Part shown: one piece after another, positions 1 to 5,594 of the stretch | Position numbering within the stretch: position 1 is the first letter of the stretch | Layout: every line of letters begins with the position of its first letter | DNA from: [Eubacterium] saphenum | Lineage (GTDB): Bacteria; Bacillota; Clostridia; Oscillospirales; Ruminococcaceae | Assembly: GCA_004555635.1 (NCBI GenBank) | Contig: SFHN01000070.1 | Location: 1 to 6,787 of the forward strand | Length of the DNA: 6,787 bases | Direction: 5' to 3' | Notes under the pieces: generated by a model | What the model was told of the DNA's origin: nothing | Database searches by the model: none | What the model saw: only the letters and a program-made list of their open reading frames with translations | Made by a program: the position numbers and the translations under genes

Positions 1-87
1 GGCAAAGCCGACGAAGCGGAGAGCCTGCTTTCGGACATTCTCCCGACGCAGGAGCGGCTTGTTGAGTGCATAGAAAAGCTGCTGTAA
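1..87 (+). CDS. 3' end of an unidentified protein gene (partial)
   Basis: The frame starting at base 1 is open to a TAA stop at 85-87 and gives 28 residues, from GKADEAESLL to CIEKLL. The peptide is charged and looks helical, ending in a short leucine-rich amphipathic stretch, but it is too short to assign to a family. The gene is supported mainly by context: an intrinsic terminator lies about 40 bases after the stop, and the minus-strand operon ends facing it, which makes a normal convergent gene pair. The start and most of the gene lie left of the window. No function is proposed. Confidence 0.55.
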   Translation, partial: GKADEAESLLSDILPTQERLVECIEKLL

Positions 88-127
88 AAAGTATCGGAGA
101 AGCCGTTTTGGTTTTCAACGAAATATA

Positions 128-152
128 AAAAGGGAGCGATTTGCTCCCTTTT
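128..152. terminator. bidirectional intrinsic terminator
   Basis: A perfect 10-bp inverted repeat, AAAAGGGAGC (128-137) and GCTCCCTTTT (143-152), encloses the 5-base loop GATTT. On the + strand the GC-rich part of the stem runs into four T's and should end the gene that stops at 87. On the minus strand the same stem is followed by five T's and then ATATTT, so it can also stop readthrough from the operon that ends at 512. It is the only hairpin in this intergenic region with a good T-tract in both directions. Confidence 0.85.
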
Positions 153-176
153 AGTCTGTCGAAAAAGCCGTAAATT

Positions 177-205
177 CATTTTTGATGGCAACGAGCATCA
201 AAATG
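177..205. repeat. bulged inverted repeat
   Basis: CATTTTTGATG (177-187) pairs with CATCAAAATG (196-205) around the 8-base loop GCAACGAG, giving ten pairs with one unpaired T on the left arm. It has no T-tract in either direction, so it is not a classical terminator. A role is not evident. Confidence 0.6.
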
Positions 206-228
206 TTGGGGGAAAACTCATTGTACAA

Positions 229-275
229 GTTGTCCTTTTGGGGCGGCGCGTCCGTGCGCCGCCTTTTTTGGACAA
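229..275 (+). repeat. 47-base palindromic unit, copy 1, with terminator-like core
   Basis: The unit is a nested hairpin. The outer arms AAGTTGTCC (227-235) and GGACAACTT (270-278) form 9 bp. The inner arms GGCGGCGC (242-249) and GCGCCGCC (256-263) form 8 perfect pairs around the loop GTCCGT. Six T's (264-269) follow the inner stem, so on the + strand the core has the layout of an intrinsic terminator. On the minus strand the stem is not followed by T's. The copy at 298-344 differs at only two adjacent bases. This could be a mobile palindromic repeat, an extra terminator or a protein-binding site; the sequence alone does not decide. Confidence 0.75.
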
Positions 276-280
276 CTTCT

Positions 281-294
281 CAACGTCCGTGTTG
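281..294. repeat. small hairpin with the same GTCCGT loop
   Basis: CAAC (281-284) and GTTG (291-294) enclose GTCCGT, the hexamer that also forms the loop in both larger units (250-255 and 319-324). The stem is short, but the three GTCCGTG copies sit at nearly even spacing (starts at 250, 285 and 319). Confidence 0.45.
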
Positions 295-297
295 GTC

Positions 298-344
298 GTT
301 GTCCTTTTGGGGCGGCGCGTCCGTGCGTTGCCTTTTTTGGACAA
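298..344 (+). repeat. 47-base palindromic unit, copy 2
   Basis: This copy matches 229-275 except that CC at 259-260 is TT at 328-329. Both changed bases lie in the right arm of the inner stem (GCGTTGCC, 325-332) opposite G314 and G315. In a + strand RNA the stem would keep all 8 pairs as two G-U wobbles; in a minus-strand RNA the same positions would be mismatched. The outer arms shorten to TTGTCC (299-304) and GGACAA (339-344). T's at 333-338 follow the stem, so this is a second terminator-like core pointing the same way. Confidence 0.75.
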
Positions 345-345
345 A

Positions 346-366
346 GTTGCAACTTCCTGTTGCAAC
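346..366. repeat. paired GTTGCAAC palindromes
   Basis: GTTGCAAC at 346-353 is repeated at 359-366 with TTCCT between. Each octamer is its own reverse complement, so the pair is both a direct and an inverted repeat and can fold as an 8-bp hairpin with a 5-base loop. No T-tract follows. Two adjacent dyads could be an operator, but no nearby promoter supports that. Confidence 0.55.
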
Positions 367-419
367 ACCCAGACCCCTTTAGCGCTTCTGAACGCGTTAG
401 CTGCGCTTTGCACAGAGTG

Positions 420-466
420 GTGGGGCTCTGCCCCACGCCCTGCAAGCCTTTTTGAAAAAAGGCTTG
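420..466. repeat. two tandem hairpins near the 3' end of the minus-strand operon
   Basis: The first hairpin is GTGGGGC (420-426) and GCCCCAC (430-436) with the loop TCT. The second is CAAGCCTTTTT (443-453) and AAAAAGGCTTG (456-466) with only two bases between the arms, so the innermost A-T pairs must open. It lies 46 bases past the stop of the operon's last gene. Neither hairpin is followed by a run of T's on either strand, so a terminator role is uncertain, although the structure could protect the 3' end of the operon transcript. From memory, similar GGGGC...GCCCC plus AAGCCTTTTTGAAAAA pairs recur between genes in gut Oscillospiraceae; this was not checked. Confidence 0.6.
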
Positions 467-511
467 ATCTAAAAACTTTATTCACGCTTACGCGCGGGAG
501 TGCGCACCCGA

Positions 512-2434
512 CTAAACGTCCGCCAGCGCGACAAGCTTTCTTATGCTCCGCTCATAGTCGGGGATTAGCTCGCCGCCCTCAAGCACGATATCTCCCGTTT
601 CATCTAGCGCCGCCGTGTTAATCTCCTCGTATACCGTTTCGGGGAATATCCCGTAGCGATGGCAGTACTCCTGCGCGGTGCCGCGCGTCAGCGCCGCAAG
701 CAAGCCTATCTGCGTTTCATTAAGCCGCTCTGCAAACGCTCTCCACTGCTTCGGAAGCTCCGAGAAATCGAAGCGGCTTTCGGCGGCGGGCGCTTTTTCG
801 CGCTGCTCCTCCGCTTCGCAAAGGCTGTCCGTCACCTGCTCCGAGAAAAACTCGTCGCTTACCCGCTCGGAGATGTCGCCGATTTCCTCCGCCGCAAGTT
901 CGCCGGCTTCCTCGACAATAAGCTTTCTCGCAATCTCATCCGACTCCTCGCGTATTTTCCCAAGCTTATTAACGTCAATTTCGAGGGAAACGCTCTCGCT
1001 TTCTTCGGGCATTTTGCGCTCACGCGCGGTCTTTTTCGGCGCGGGGAAAATGCGGTTTTCACTGCACCAACCCATCGCCGCCCTCTCGATTACAGCAGGA
1101 AACTCGGGGTCAGACACCGCAACAAGGTGCTTTTCGAGGTTCGTAAAATCCTTCTGCGCCATAACAAGGTTCGGCGTTATTTTATGGCGGCATCCTGTCT
1201 GCTTTCGCAGTACGCTTTCCGTCAGCTTTATGACATACCCGATAAACCCGCAAAACGGCGCTTCCTCAAACGTTTCCAGCGTCGGCGCGCCGCGCTTTTT
1301 GCAGTAGCGCTCAACCGAGCTTATCTTAACCTCTCTGAAGCCGTCCATTCGGTCGATATCGACATACGCGCCCGAAAACGGCTCCCAGCCGTATTCCTTT
1401 TTCATTCTGCCGCAGATAAGGCGAAACAGCGCAAGCCCCCTCTGCGCGAAAAACTCGTCCAGCGCATCCCACACCCGCGAAAGCGCCCCGTCAAGCAGCG
1501 GAATATTGCTCCCGTCGGCGAAAAATGAGCTTTCCCTGAACTTATACGCAGAGTGCTCGGCGAAGTAATCGAGATGTCCCGCGTAGCGGTGTTCGTACAG
1601 GTCGGTCACCGCCGCTTCCGGCTCGTTTTCGGAGAAATAACCCGATATGTCGGGGAAATTTTCGGAAACGTCGTTATAGGCATAAAAATCCTTTATCCAG
1701 CGCGGCAGGCTGCCCTTTATTTCGGGGCAGAACTCCCTGCACCTTTCCCACACCTCAAGCAGCCGACCCATAGCGTCCGCCGCGGACATTACGCCTATTT
1801 TATTGAGCAGCTCGTAGCAGTAAAGCACGACATACGCGCGGTCGATAGGCGCAAAAAGTCCGTTTCTCGCGTTCGTGCGCCAAGTAAGATAGGTTCGTAT
1901 TTGCGAGTTTGACATTGCGCCGTAAACAGGGCGCGGGATTCCGCAAAACGCCTTATGCTCGTAGCTATCGGTTATGTCCGCGAGATATTCGCCCTGTCGC
2001 ACAATGCTGACTTCCGCGCACTCTTTTAGCAGGTAGCCGTTGTAGAAAACCTCGTTAAGCTGCCGCATTTTCGCGATAATTTCGTTAATCCTGCGGTCAT
2101 TTTCGGACAGCTTTACGGGAAAGCGGTCGGGCGCAAAGGCGATTTCATCGGCGGAGAGCGTCTGCGCGGGCTTTTTCGCGTAGTGAATGTTGTCGCGCTC
2201 GCGCTGGGGGATTTTCTCGGGCTTCGGAGCGCTGTCGCCGCCCGCGTCTGACACTACCTCGCTAATCCTGCGGCGGATATCCTCGGCGGTGGAGCGCAGA
2301 GTTTCGTCAACTGCATCCGCCGCATTTTTCACGCTGTCAACTGCGTCGCCAAGCAGCCGTCGTATTTCCTGCCGTATTTCGTCGGGGCTTTTTCCGCCCG
2401 TTTCGATAAACCGCTTGAACCCCTTGTCGGACAA
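512..2434 (-). CDS. TerB_N / TerB_C domain protein, putative stress or defence protein
   Basis: Predicted 640-residue soluble protein. Residues 16-64 are a charged amphipathic helical stretch, followed by a linker to about 105. Residues about 108-245 resemble the TerB N-terminal domain of Firmicutes: the signature is MSNSQIRTYLTWR (174-186), then NARNG and a hydrophobic YVVLYCYELLNKIG (201-214). Residues about 484-640 resemble the TerB C-terminal domain, with IDVNKLGKIREE (486-497) and the ending EEINTAALDETGDIVLEG (603-620) plus IPDYERSIRKL. A Glu-rich linker spans about 505-555. I see no clear central TerB (tellurite-resistance) core and no catalytic motif. The start is TTG, chosen because a strong AAGGAGG lies 8 bases upstream. 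It follows the HEPN gene by 20 bases, suggesting co-expression and perhaps a shared defence role (inference). Biochemical activity is unknown; the domain call is from remembered motifs. Confidence 0.8.
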   Translation of the reverse strand: MSDKGFKRFIETGGKSPDEIRQEIRRLLGDAVDSVKNAADAVDETLRSTAEDIRRRISEVVSDAGGDSAPKPEKIPQRERDNIHYAKKPAQTLSADEIAFAPDRFPVKLSENDRRINEIIAKMRQLNEVFYNGYLLKECAEVSIVRQGEYLADITDSYEHKAFCGIPRPVYGAMSNSQIRTYLTWRTNARNGLFAPIDRAYVVLYCYELLNKIGVMSAADAMGRLLEVWERCREFCPEIKGSLPRWIKDFYAYNDVSENFPDISGYFSENEPEAAVTDLYEHRYAGHLDYFAEHSAYKFRESSFFADGSNIPLLDGALSRVWDALDEFFAQRGLALFRLICGRMKKEYGWEPFSGAYVDIDRMDGFREVKISSVERYCKKRGAPTLETFEEAPFCGFIGYVIKLTESVLRKQTGCRHKITPNLVMAQKDFTNLEKHLVAVSDPEFPAVIERAAMGWCSENRIFPAPKKTARERKMPEESESVSLEIDVNKLGKIREESDEIARKLIVEEAGELAAEEIGDISERVSDEFFSEQVTDSLCEAEEQREKAPAAESRFDFSELPKQWRAFAERLNETQIGLLAALTRGTAQEYCHRYGIFPETVYEEINTAALDETGDIVLEGGELIPDYERSIRKLVALADV

Positions 2435-2442
2435 ACCCCTCG

Positions 2443-2449
2443 CCTCCTT
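2443..2449 (-). promoter_or_regulatory. ribosome binding site fixing a TTG start
   Basis: AAGGAGG on the minus strand lies 8 bases before the TTG at 2434-2432, inside the 20-base gap after the HEPN gene. Its near-perfect match to the anti-Shine-Dalgarno sequence at ideal spacing supports TTG as the true start. Confidence 0.8.
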
Positions 2450-2454
2450 CGGCT

Positions 2455-3333
2455 TTAGCCGCCTATATCGACAAACGGCAGCAGCTTTTCCCAGTCGTCG
2501 GGGAAACCGAGGTCGGACAGCCGTGCGACGTCGCTGTTCTTTTTAAGCAGGCGTGATATCGGCTTTACCACCCGCTCGTTCCAGTTTGTTTTGCTGTGAT
2601 ACAGCTGCTTCATCACCATTATATACCCGAAAACGTCGGGCATAAGCTCGCTTTCAAGCCCGCGCGGCGTTCTCGGAACAACACCGAACGTGTTCCCGTA
2701 AAGGCGGTTGTAGTGGGCGCAGTAGTTCCTAAGCTCGTTCAGGCAGAACACCCAGTTGTCCATCTCTGCGGCGTTGCATCCGTAGTATTCCTGTGCAAGC
2801 TGCTTTTTGTCCGCGGCGTGCATATCCTTGTAGAAAAAAGCGAGCGTGCCGAAGCTGAAAAGCTCCATCACCACCCACAGCGGAAAACTGCCTTCGTGGT
2901 TCGTGTTGTAGTGCTGAACAAACACGCGGTCGTCGTTCACCTCGATAAGGTGCTTCACCTTCGAGAGAAAGTTGCGGTGATTGTGCGCGTGGGAAAACGT
3001 CGAGGCATTAAGGTAGCCCAGCGCGCCGTATTTCAGCGCGTGGAAATTCGACGCCGCCGCGCGCAGCGATATCTCGACTTCCTCAAGCGCCGCTATAAGT
3101 ATGCTGCGCAGCTTTCTGTCCATCTCATAAATGCGCAGGATTTTTTCAAATGTAGTGCCTTCCTCGTAGCGGTGCTTGTCTACGGAAAAAGGCTCAAAGT
3201 AGTTCGACAGGCGGAAGTAGTTGATGTATTTCAGCGTGTCTCGCGCAAGCTGCTCGTCATTGATTATGCAGCCGCGCTCGCGAAGCTTTGCAATTTGCTC
3301 GTCCGCCGTTGCGGGAATTTTCGGCGATGCCAT
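2455..3333 (-). CDS. Abi_2 (AbiD/AbiF-type) abortive-infection HEPN protein
   Basis: This 292-residue protein has the layout of the Abi_2 family, whose members include the lactococcal AbiD and AbiF phage-resistance proteins. The N-terminal hallmark is DEQIAKLRERGCIINDE (11-27) followed by YINYFRLSNYFEPF (36-49). Next come FEKILRIYEMDRKLR (62-76), an amphipathic helix ALEEVEISLR (82-91), and SFPLWVVMELFSFGTLAFFY (149-168). The HEPN active-site motif is R-N-Y-C-A-H at 202-207 (Rx4H), continuing YNRLYG. HEPN proteins of this type are thought to act as RNases that halt the host after phage infection; activity here is inferred. The ATG has CAGGAG 7 bases upstream. The gene starts 22 bases after gpsA stops, with no visible promoter or terminator between, so it is probably co-transcribed with the phospholipid genes. 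Length and motifs look intact. Confidence 0.9.
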   Translation of the reverse strand: MASPKIPATADEQIAKLRERGCIINDEQLARDTLKYINYFRLSNYFEPFSVDKHRYEEGTTFEKILRIYEMDRKLRSILIAALEEVEISLRAAASNFHALKYGALGYLNASTFSHAHNHRNFLSKVKHLIEVNDDRVFVQHYNTNHEGSFPLWVVMELFSFGTLAFFYKDMHAADKKQLAQEYYGCNAAEMDNWVFCLNELRNYCAHYNRLYGNTFGVVPRTPRGLESELMPDVFGYIMVMKQLYHSKTNWNERVVKPISRLLKKNSDVARLSDLGFPDDWEKLLPFVDIGG

Positions 3334-3355
3334 AGTGTTTCTCCTGTTTGCGCTG

Positions 3356-4357
3356 TCAGTCCATCCAGAACTGCTCGCGCTCGTGCTTGGTTTCTCTTGT
3401 CATAAGAATAGCTATACTCTCGCGGGGATTTCTTTCCTCGTAGCAGATTTTCACTATCTGCTCGATTATCGGTGTGTCGATGCCCTTTTCCTGCGCCAGA
3501 CGGTAGGCGATTTTCGAGTTGATATACCCCTCTACCGTGCCAATCTGCGCTATCGCCTCGGGCGCGGGCGTGCCGCCTCCGATAAGCATTCCCGCGCGGA
3601 AATTGCGCGAGTGCTGCGAGGTGCAGGTGACGATAAGGTCGCCGATACCCGCCATACCCGTAAAGGTTTTCCAGTTTGCCCCGAGAGCAACGCCGAGCCG
3701 CGTTATCTCGGTCATACCGCGCGTCATAAGCGCTGCGCAGGTATTGTCGCCAAGCCCCATTCCGCGCGCAATTCCGCATCCGAGCGCAATCGGGTTTTTC
3801 AGCACTCCGCCCAGCTCGCAGCCCGCGATGTCGTCGTTGCGGTAAATGCGATAGCGCTCGTTTGACAGCGTTTTCTGAATATATTCGGCGGTACCCTCGT
3901 CATATGCCGCACAAACCTCCGTCGTGGGGACAAGCCGTGCGATTTCCTCCGCGTGGCAGGGACCGGTAATCACGGCAACGGGGTTCTGCGGAAGCTCCTC
4001 GCGGATTATCTCCGAAAGGCGCATACCCGTCGCTTCCTCAAGCCCCTTGCTTGCGTTCACGATAACGGTTGACTTGTCAACATACGGCTTTACCGCGCGA
4101 ACAGCGTCGCGGTAAAACGGCGAGGGAATGCACACAACGACGATATCCGCGCCCGAAACGCACCGCGGGTCTGTTGAAACGCCGAGGCTGTCGGGCAGCT
4201 TTACACCTTTCAGCAGGCGCTTGTGCTCGCGCTCGCGGCGAAGCTCCTCTGCCTCCTGCTCGAACTTTGTCCAGGTCACAACTTCGTGACCGTAGGTTGT
4301 GTACAGAACTCCAAGGGCTGTGCCGTAGCCGCAGCCGAGAATGGTTATCTTAGCCAT
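3356..4357 (-). CDS. gpsA: glycerol-3-phosphate dehydrogenase [NAD(P)+]
   Basis: GpsA reduces dihydroxyacetone phosphate to sn-glycerol-3-phosphate in the cytoplasm, supplying the backbone for phospholipids. The 333-residue length is normal. Visible motifs are an N-terminal dinucleotide-binding loop (8-12), NASKGLE (101-107), GPCHAEE (132-138, usually GPSHAEE), LGGVLKN (182-188) with the conserved lysine K187, GDNTCAALMTRGMTEI (203-218), GIGDLIVTCTSQHSRN (237-252) and VEG (275-277). One oddity is the glycine loop, which reads GCGYG where the family normally has GxGxxG (for example GAGSWG), so it is one residue short. The ATG has AAAGGAG 8 bases upstream. It starts 22 bases after plsY, whose enzyme uses its product, in the usual Firmicutes arrangement. 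The assignment is secure. Confidence 0.96.
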   Translation of the reverse strand: MAKITILGCGYGTALGVLYTTYGHEVVTWTKFEQEAEELRREREHKRLLKGVKLPDSLGVSTDPRCVSGADIVVVCIPSPFYRDAVRAVKPYVDKSTVIVNASKGLEEATGMRLSEIIREELPQNPVAVITGPCHAEEIARLVPTTEVCAAYDEGTAEYIQKTLSNERYRIYRNDDIAGCELGGVLKNPIALGCGIARGMGLGDNTCAALMTRGMTEITRLGVALGANWKTFTGMAGIGDLIVTCTSQHSRNFRAGMLIGGGTPAPEAIAQIGTVEGYINSKIAYRLAQEKGIDTPIIEQIVKICYEERNPRESIAILMTRETKHEREQFWMD

Positions 4358-4379
4358 AATATCCGCTCCTTTGCTGTGC

Positions 4380-5042
4380 TTATTTCGACTTCTCGCCGAG
4401 CTTCTTTTCAGTGTGGTTAAGCAGGCGCTTTATATTCGCGTGGTGCATTACAATTATAAGTCCGCCCATAAACAGCGCGATAAATCCGTTCACAAGGAAG
4501 GACGGGTCGCTGTCCGCGAAATAGCCGAACAGTGTTGCAGTGACGCAGAAAAGCGCTGAGGAAATGCAGCTTCCGAGCGATACATAACGCGTTATCGCTA
4601 CGATTACGATAAACACCGAAAGCAGAATGCACGCGCTTCTCCAATCGATGATGAAAATTCCGCTTATCGCCGAAAGCACGCCCTTTCCGCCCTTAAATCC
4701 GTAGTAAACGGGGAAGATATGACCTGCCATTGCCATAAAGCCCGCCATATATTCCACCCACTTCATACCGCTCTCGACGTCGTAGGTCTGCACCCCCGCA
4801 ATCAGCCCAAACGCGAACCTTACGATAAGCACCGCAATAACGGATTTTGCGACATCTCCCAGCAGCACCGCCGCCGCTGCCGCCTTGCCCTGTGTGCGCA
4901 GGGTGTTTGTAAGCCCCGCGTTTCCGCTTCCCATCGTGCGGATATCCTTGCCCGTCTTGATTTTCGTGACGATGATAGACGTGTTTATTCCGCCAAGAAG
5001 ATAGGGCACAACCAGCATTATCAGATAACAAATCCAGACCAT
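4380..5042 (-). CDS. plsY: acyl-phosphate:glycerol-3-phosphate acyltransferase
   Basis: PlsY is an integral membrane enzyme that moves an acyl group from acyl-phosphate to the 1-position of sn-glycerol-3-phosphate, forming lysophosphatidic acid, the first acylation step of phospholipid synthesis. The 220-residue protein shows the family motifs: GSGNAGLTN (38-46, usually GSGNIGATN), AGHIFPVYYGFKGGKG (106-121), TRYVSLGS (151-158), and the C-terminal HHANIKRLLN (200-209). Hydrophobic segments near 3-25, 53-82, 97-114, 136-175 and 182-200 fit the expected multi-spanning topology. The loop at about 84-96 between two helices is somewhat long. The ATG has GAAAGGG 7 bases upstream, and the gene follows the upstream membrane protein by 15 bases. 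Confidence 0.95.
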   Translation of the reverse strand: MVWICYLIMLVVPYLLGGINTSIIVTKIKTGKDIRTMGSGNAGLTNTLRTQGKAAAAAVLLGDVAKSVIAVLIVRFAFGLIAGVQTYDVESGMKWVEYMAGFMAMAGHIFPVYYGFKGGKGVLSAISGIFIIDWRSACILLSVFIVIVAITRYVSLGSCISSALFCVTATLFGYFADSDPSFLVNGFIALFMGGLIIVMHHANIKRLLNHTEKKLGEKSK

Positions 5043-5057
5043 TATATTACCCTTTCA

Positions 5058-5594
5058 TTAGGCACCGCCGACAGGCTTGCCGTTTATAAGTATTTTGATT
5101 TTGGGGTTAAACTGCTTGAGCATAGCTAAAAGCACCGCGCTGTTTTCGTTCGGCTCAACGGGCATAAGCACGCTTTTCCCGCCCGCTGAGAGGAAGATAA
5201 CCGCGCCCTTGTCCTCAGCCGCGGAAATTTCCTCGCAGCGTAGAATAACCACCCTTCGGTAGGAGTACAGCAGCAGCCACCCGCTCTTGTAGAAGCGGCG
5301 TTTTCCGACAACCGAAGCGCTGTCATAGCCCGAAATAATCTCCGCGCGCTCGCTTTCCGACAGCGCGGACAACTGCTGCGAGAGCTTTACCCGCGCCGCT
5401 ATAAAAACGTCAGCAAGCGCCCACGCCATTATTCCCGCGAGAAAAATCGTGACGATAATTCCCGCGGCGCGCGTCTTTTCCTTTTGGAATATTCCCGTTA
5501 GGAAAAACGCGCCTATGCATATCGCGTTGATAATGGCGTAGCGCACAAGCGGCGAAACCTGCGACTTCAGAAAATCGCTGTAAATACGCTTCAT
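5058..5594 (-). CDS. two-helix membrane protein of unknown function
   Basis: I do not recognise this family. The protein has about 178 residues, with two hydrophobic segments close to the N-terminus (roughly 18-36 and 43-65). A cytoplasm-sized C-terminal part of about 110 residues follows, rich in short beta-prone stretches such as WLLLYSYRRVVILR and GAVIFLSAGGKSVLMPV. It lacks a signal-peptidase site and has no catalytic motif that I can see. Two adjacent ATG codons are possible. The one at 5597 overlaps the der stop as ATGA but has only 3 bases after AAAGAGG. The one at 5594 has 6 and is preferred; it shares no base with the stop except the junction T/A, as TGATG. Its position between der and plsY suggests translational coupling to der and perhaps an envelope-related role, which is inference only. 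Confidence 0.8.
   Translation of the reverse strand: MKRIYSDFLKSQVSPLVRYAIINAICIGAFFLTGIFQKEKTRAAGIIVTIFLAGIMAWALADVFIAARVKLSQQLSALSESERAEIISGYDSASVVGKRRFYKSGWLLLYSYRRVVILRCEEISAAEDKGAVIFLSAGGKSVLMPVEPNENSAVLLAMLKQFNPKIKILINGKPVGGA

Larger units (their letters stand above)
88..511. other. 424-base hairpin-rich intergenic region between convergent genes
   Basis: No convincing gene is present. From left to right the region contains the bidirectional terminator (128-152), a bulged AT-rich hairpin (177-205), two copies of a 47-base palindromic unit (229-275 and 298-344) with a small hairpin between them (281-294), a GTTGCAAC pair (346-366), and two more hairpins (420-436 and 443-466). Short open frames cross the repeats on both strands, but they follow the repeat unit (69 bases is a multiple of three) and have no plausible ribosome binding site. 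I see no tRNA, CRISPR array or convincing promoter. Confidence 0.8.

Noticed and set aside
227..345. Possible CRISPR array (47-base repeat with a 22-base spacer)
   Set aside because: There are only two copies, the repeat is too long and fully palindromic with a terminator-like core, the intervening bases form their own hairpin, and no cas gene is present.
128..466. Hairpin cluster as an RNA antitoxin or abiF-type RNA partner of the HEPN gene
   Set aside because: RNAs of that kind are described directly upstream of the abi gene. Here the upstream gap is only 22 bases, and the cluster lies about 2 kb downstream beyond another gene, with its terminator cores on the opposite strand. It cannot be excluded, but nothing in the sequence supports it.
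443..466. Intrinsic terminator of the minus-strand operon
   Set aside because: The stem is good, but on the minus strand it is followed by CAGGGCG, not by T's. The hairpin at 128-152 is a better candidate in that direction.
182..621. Short open frames over the intergenic repeats on both strands
   Set aside because: Their peptides simply repeat because the 69-base period is a multiple of three. None has a ribosome binding site, and one runs into the 3' end of the TerB-type gene on the opposite strand.
659..3405. Long open frames on the + strand opposite the two defence-type genes (659-1528 and 2596-3405)
   Set aside because: They are antisense to genes with clear family motifs, have Arg/Val/Ala-rich low-information translations, and lack ribosome binding sites. 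GC-rich codon use on the minus strand explains them.
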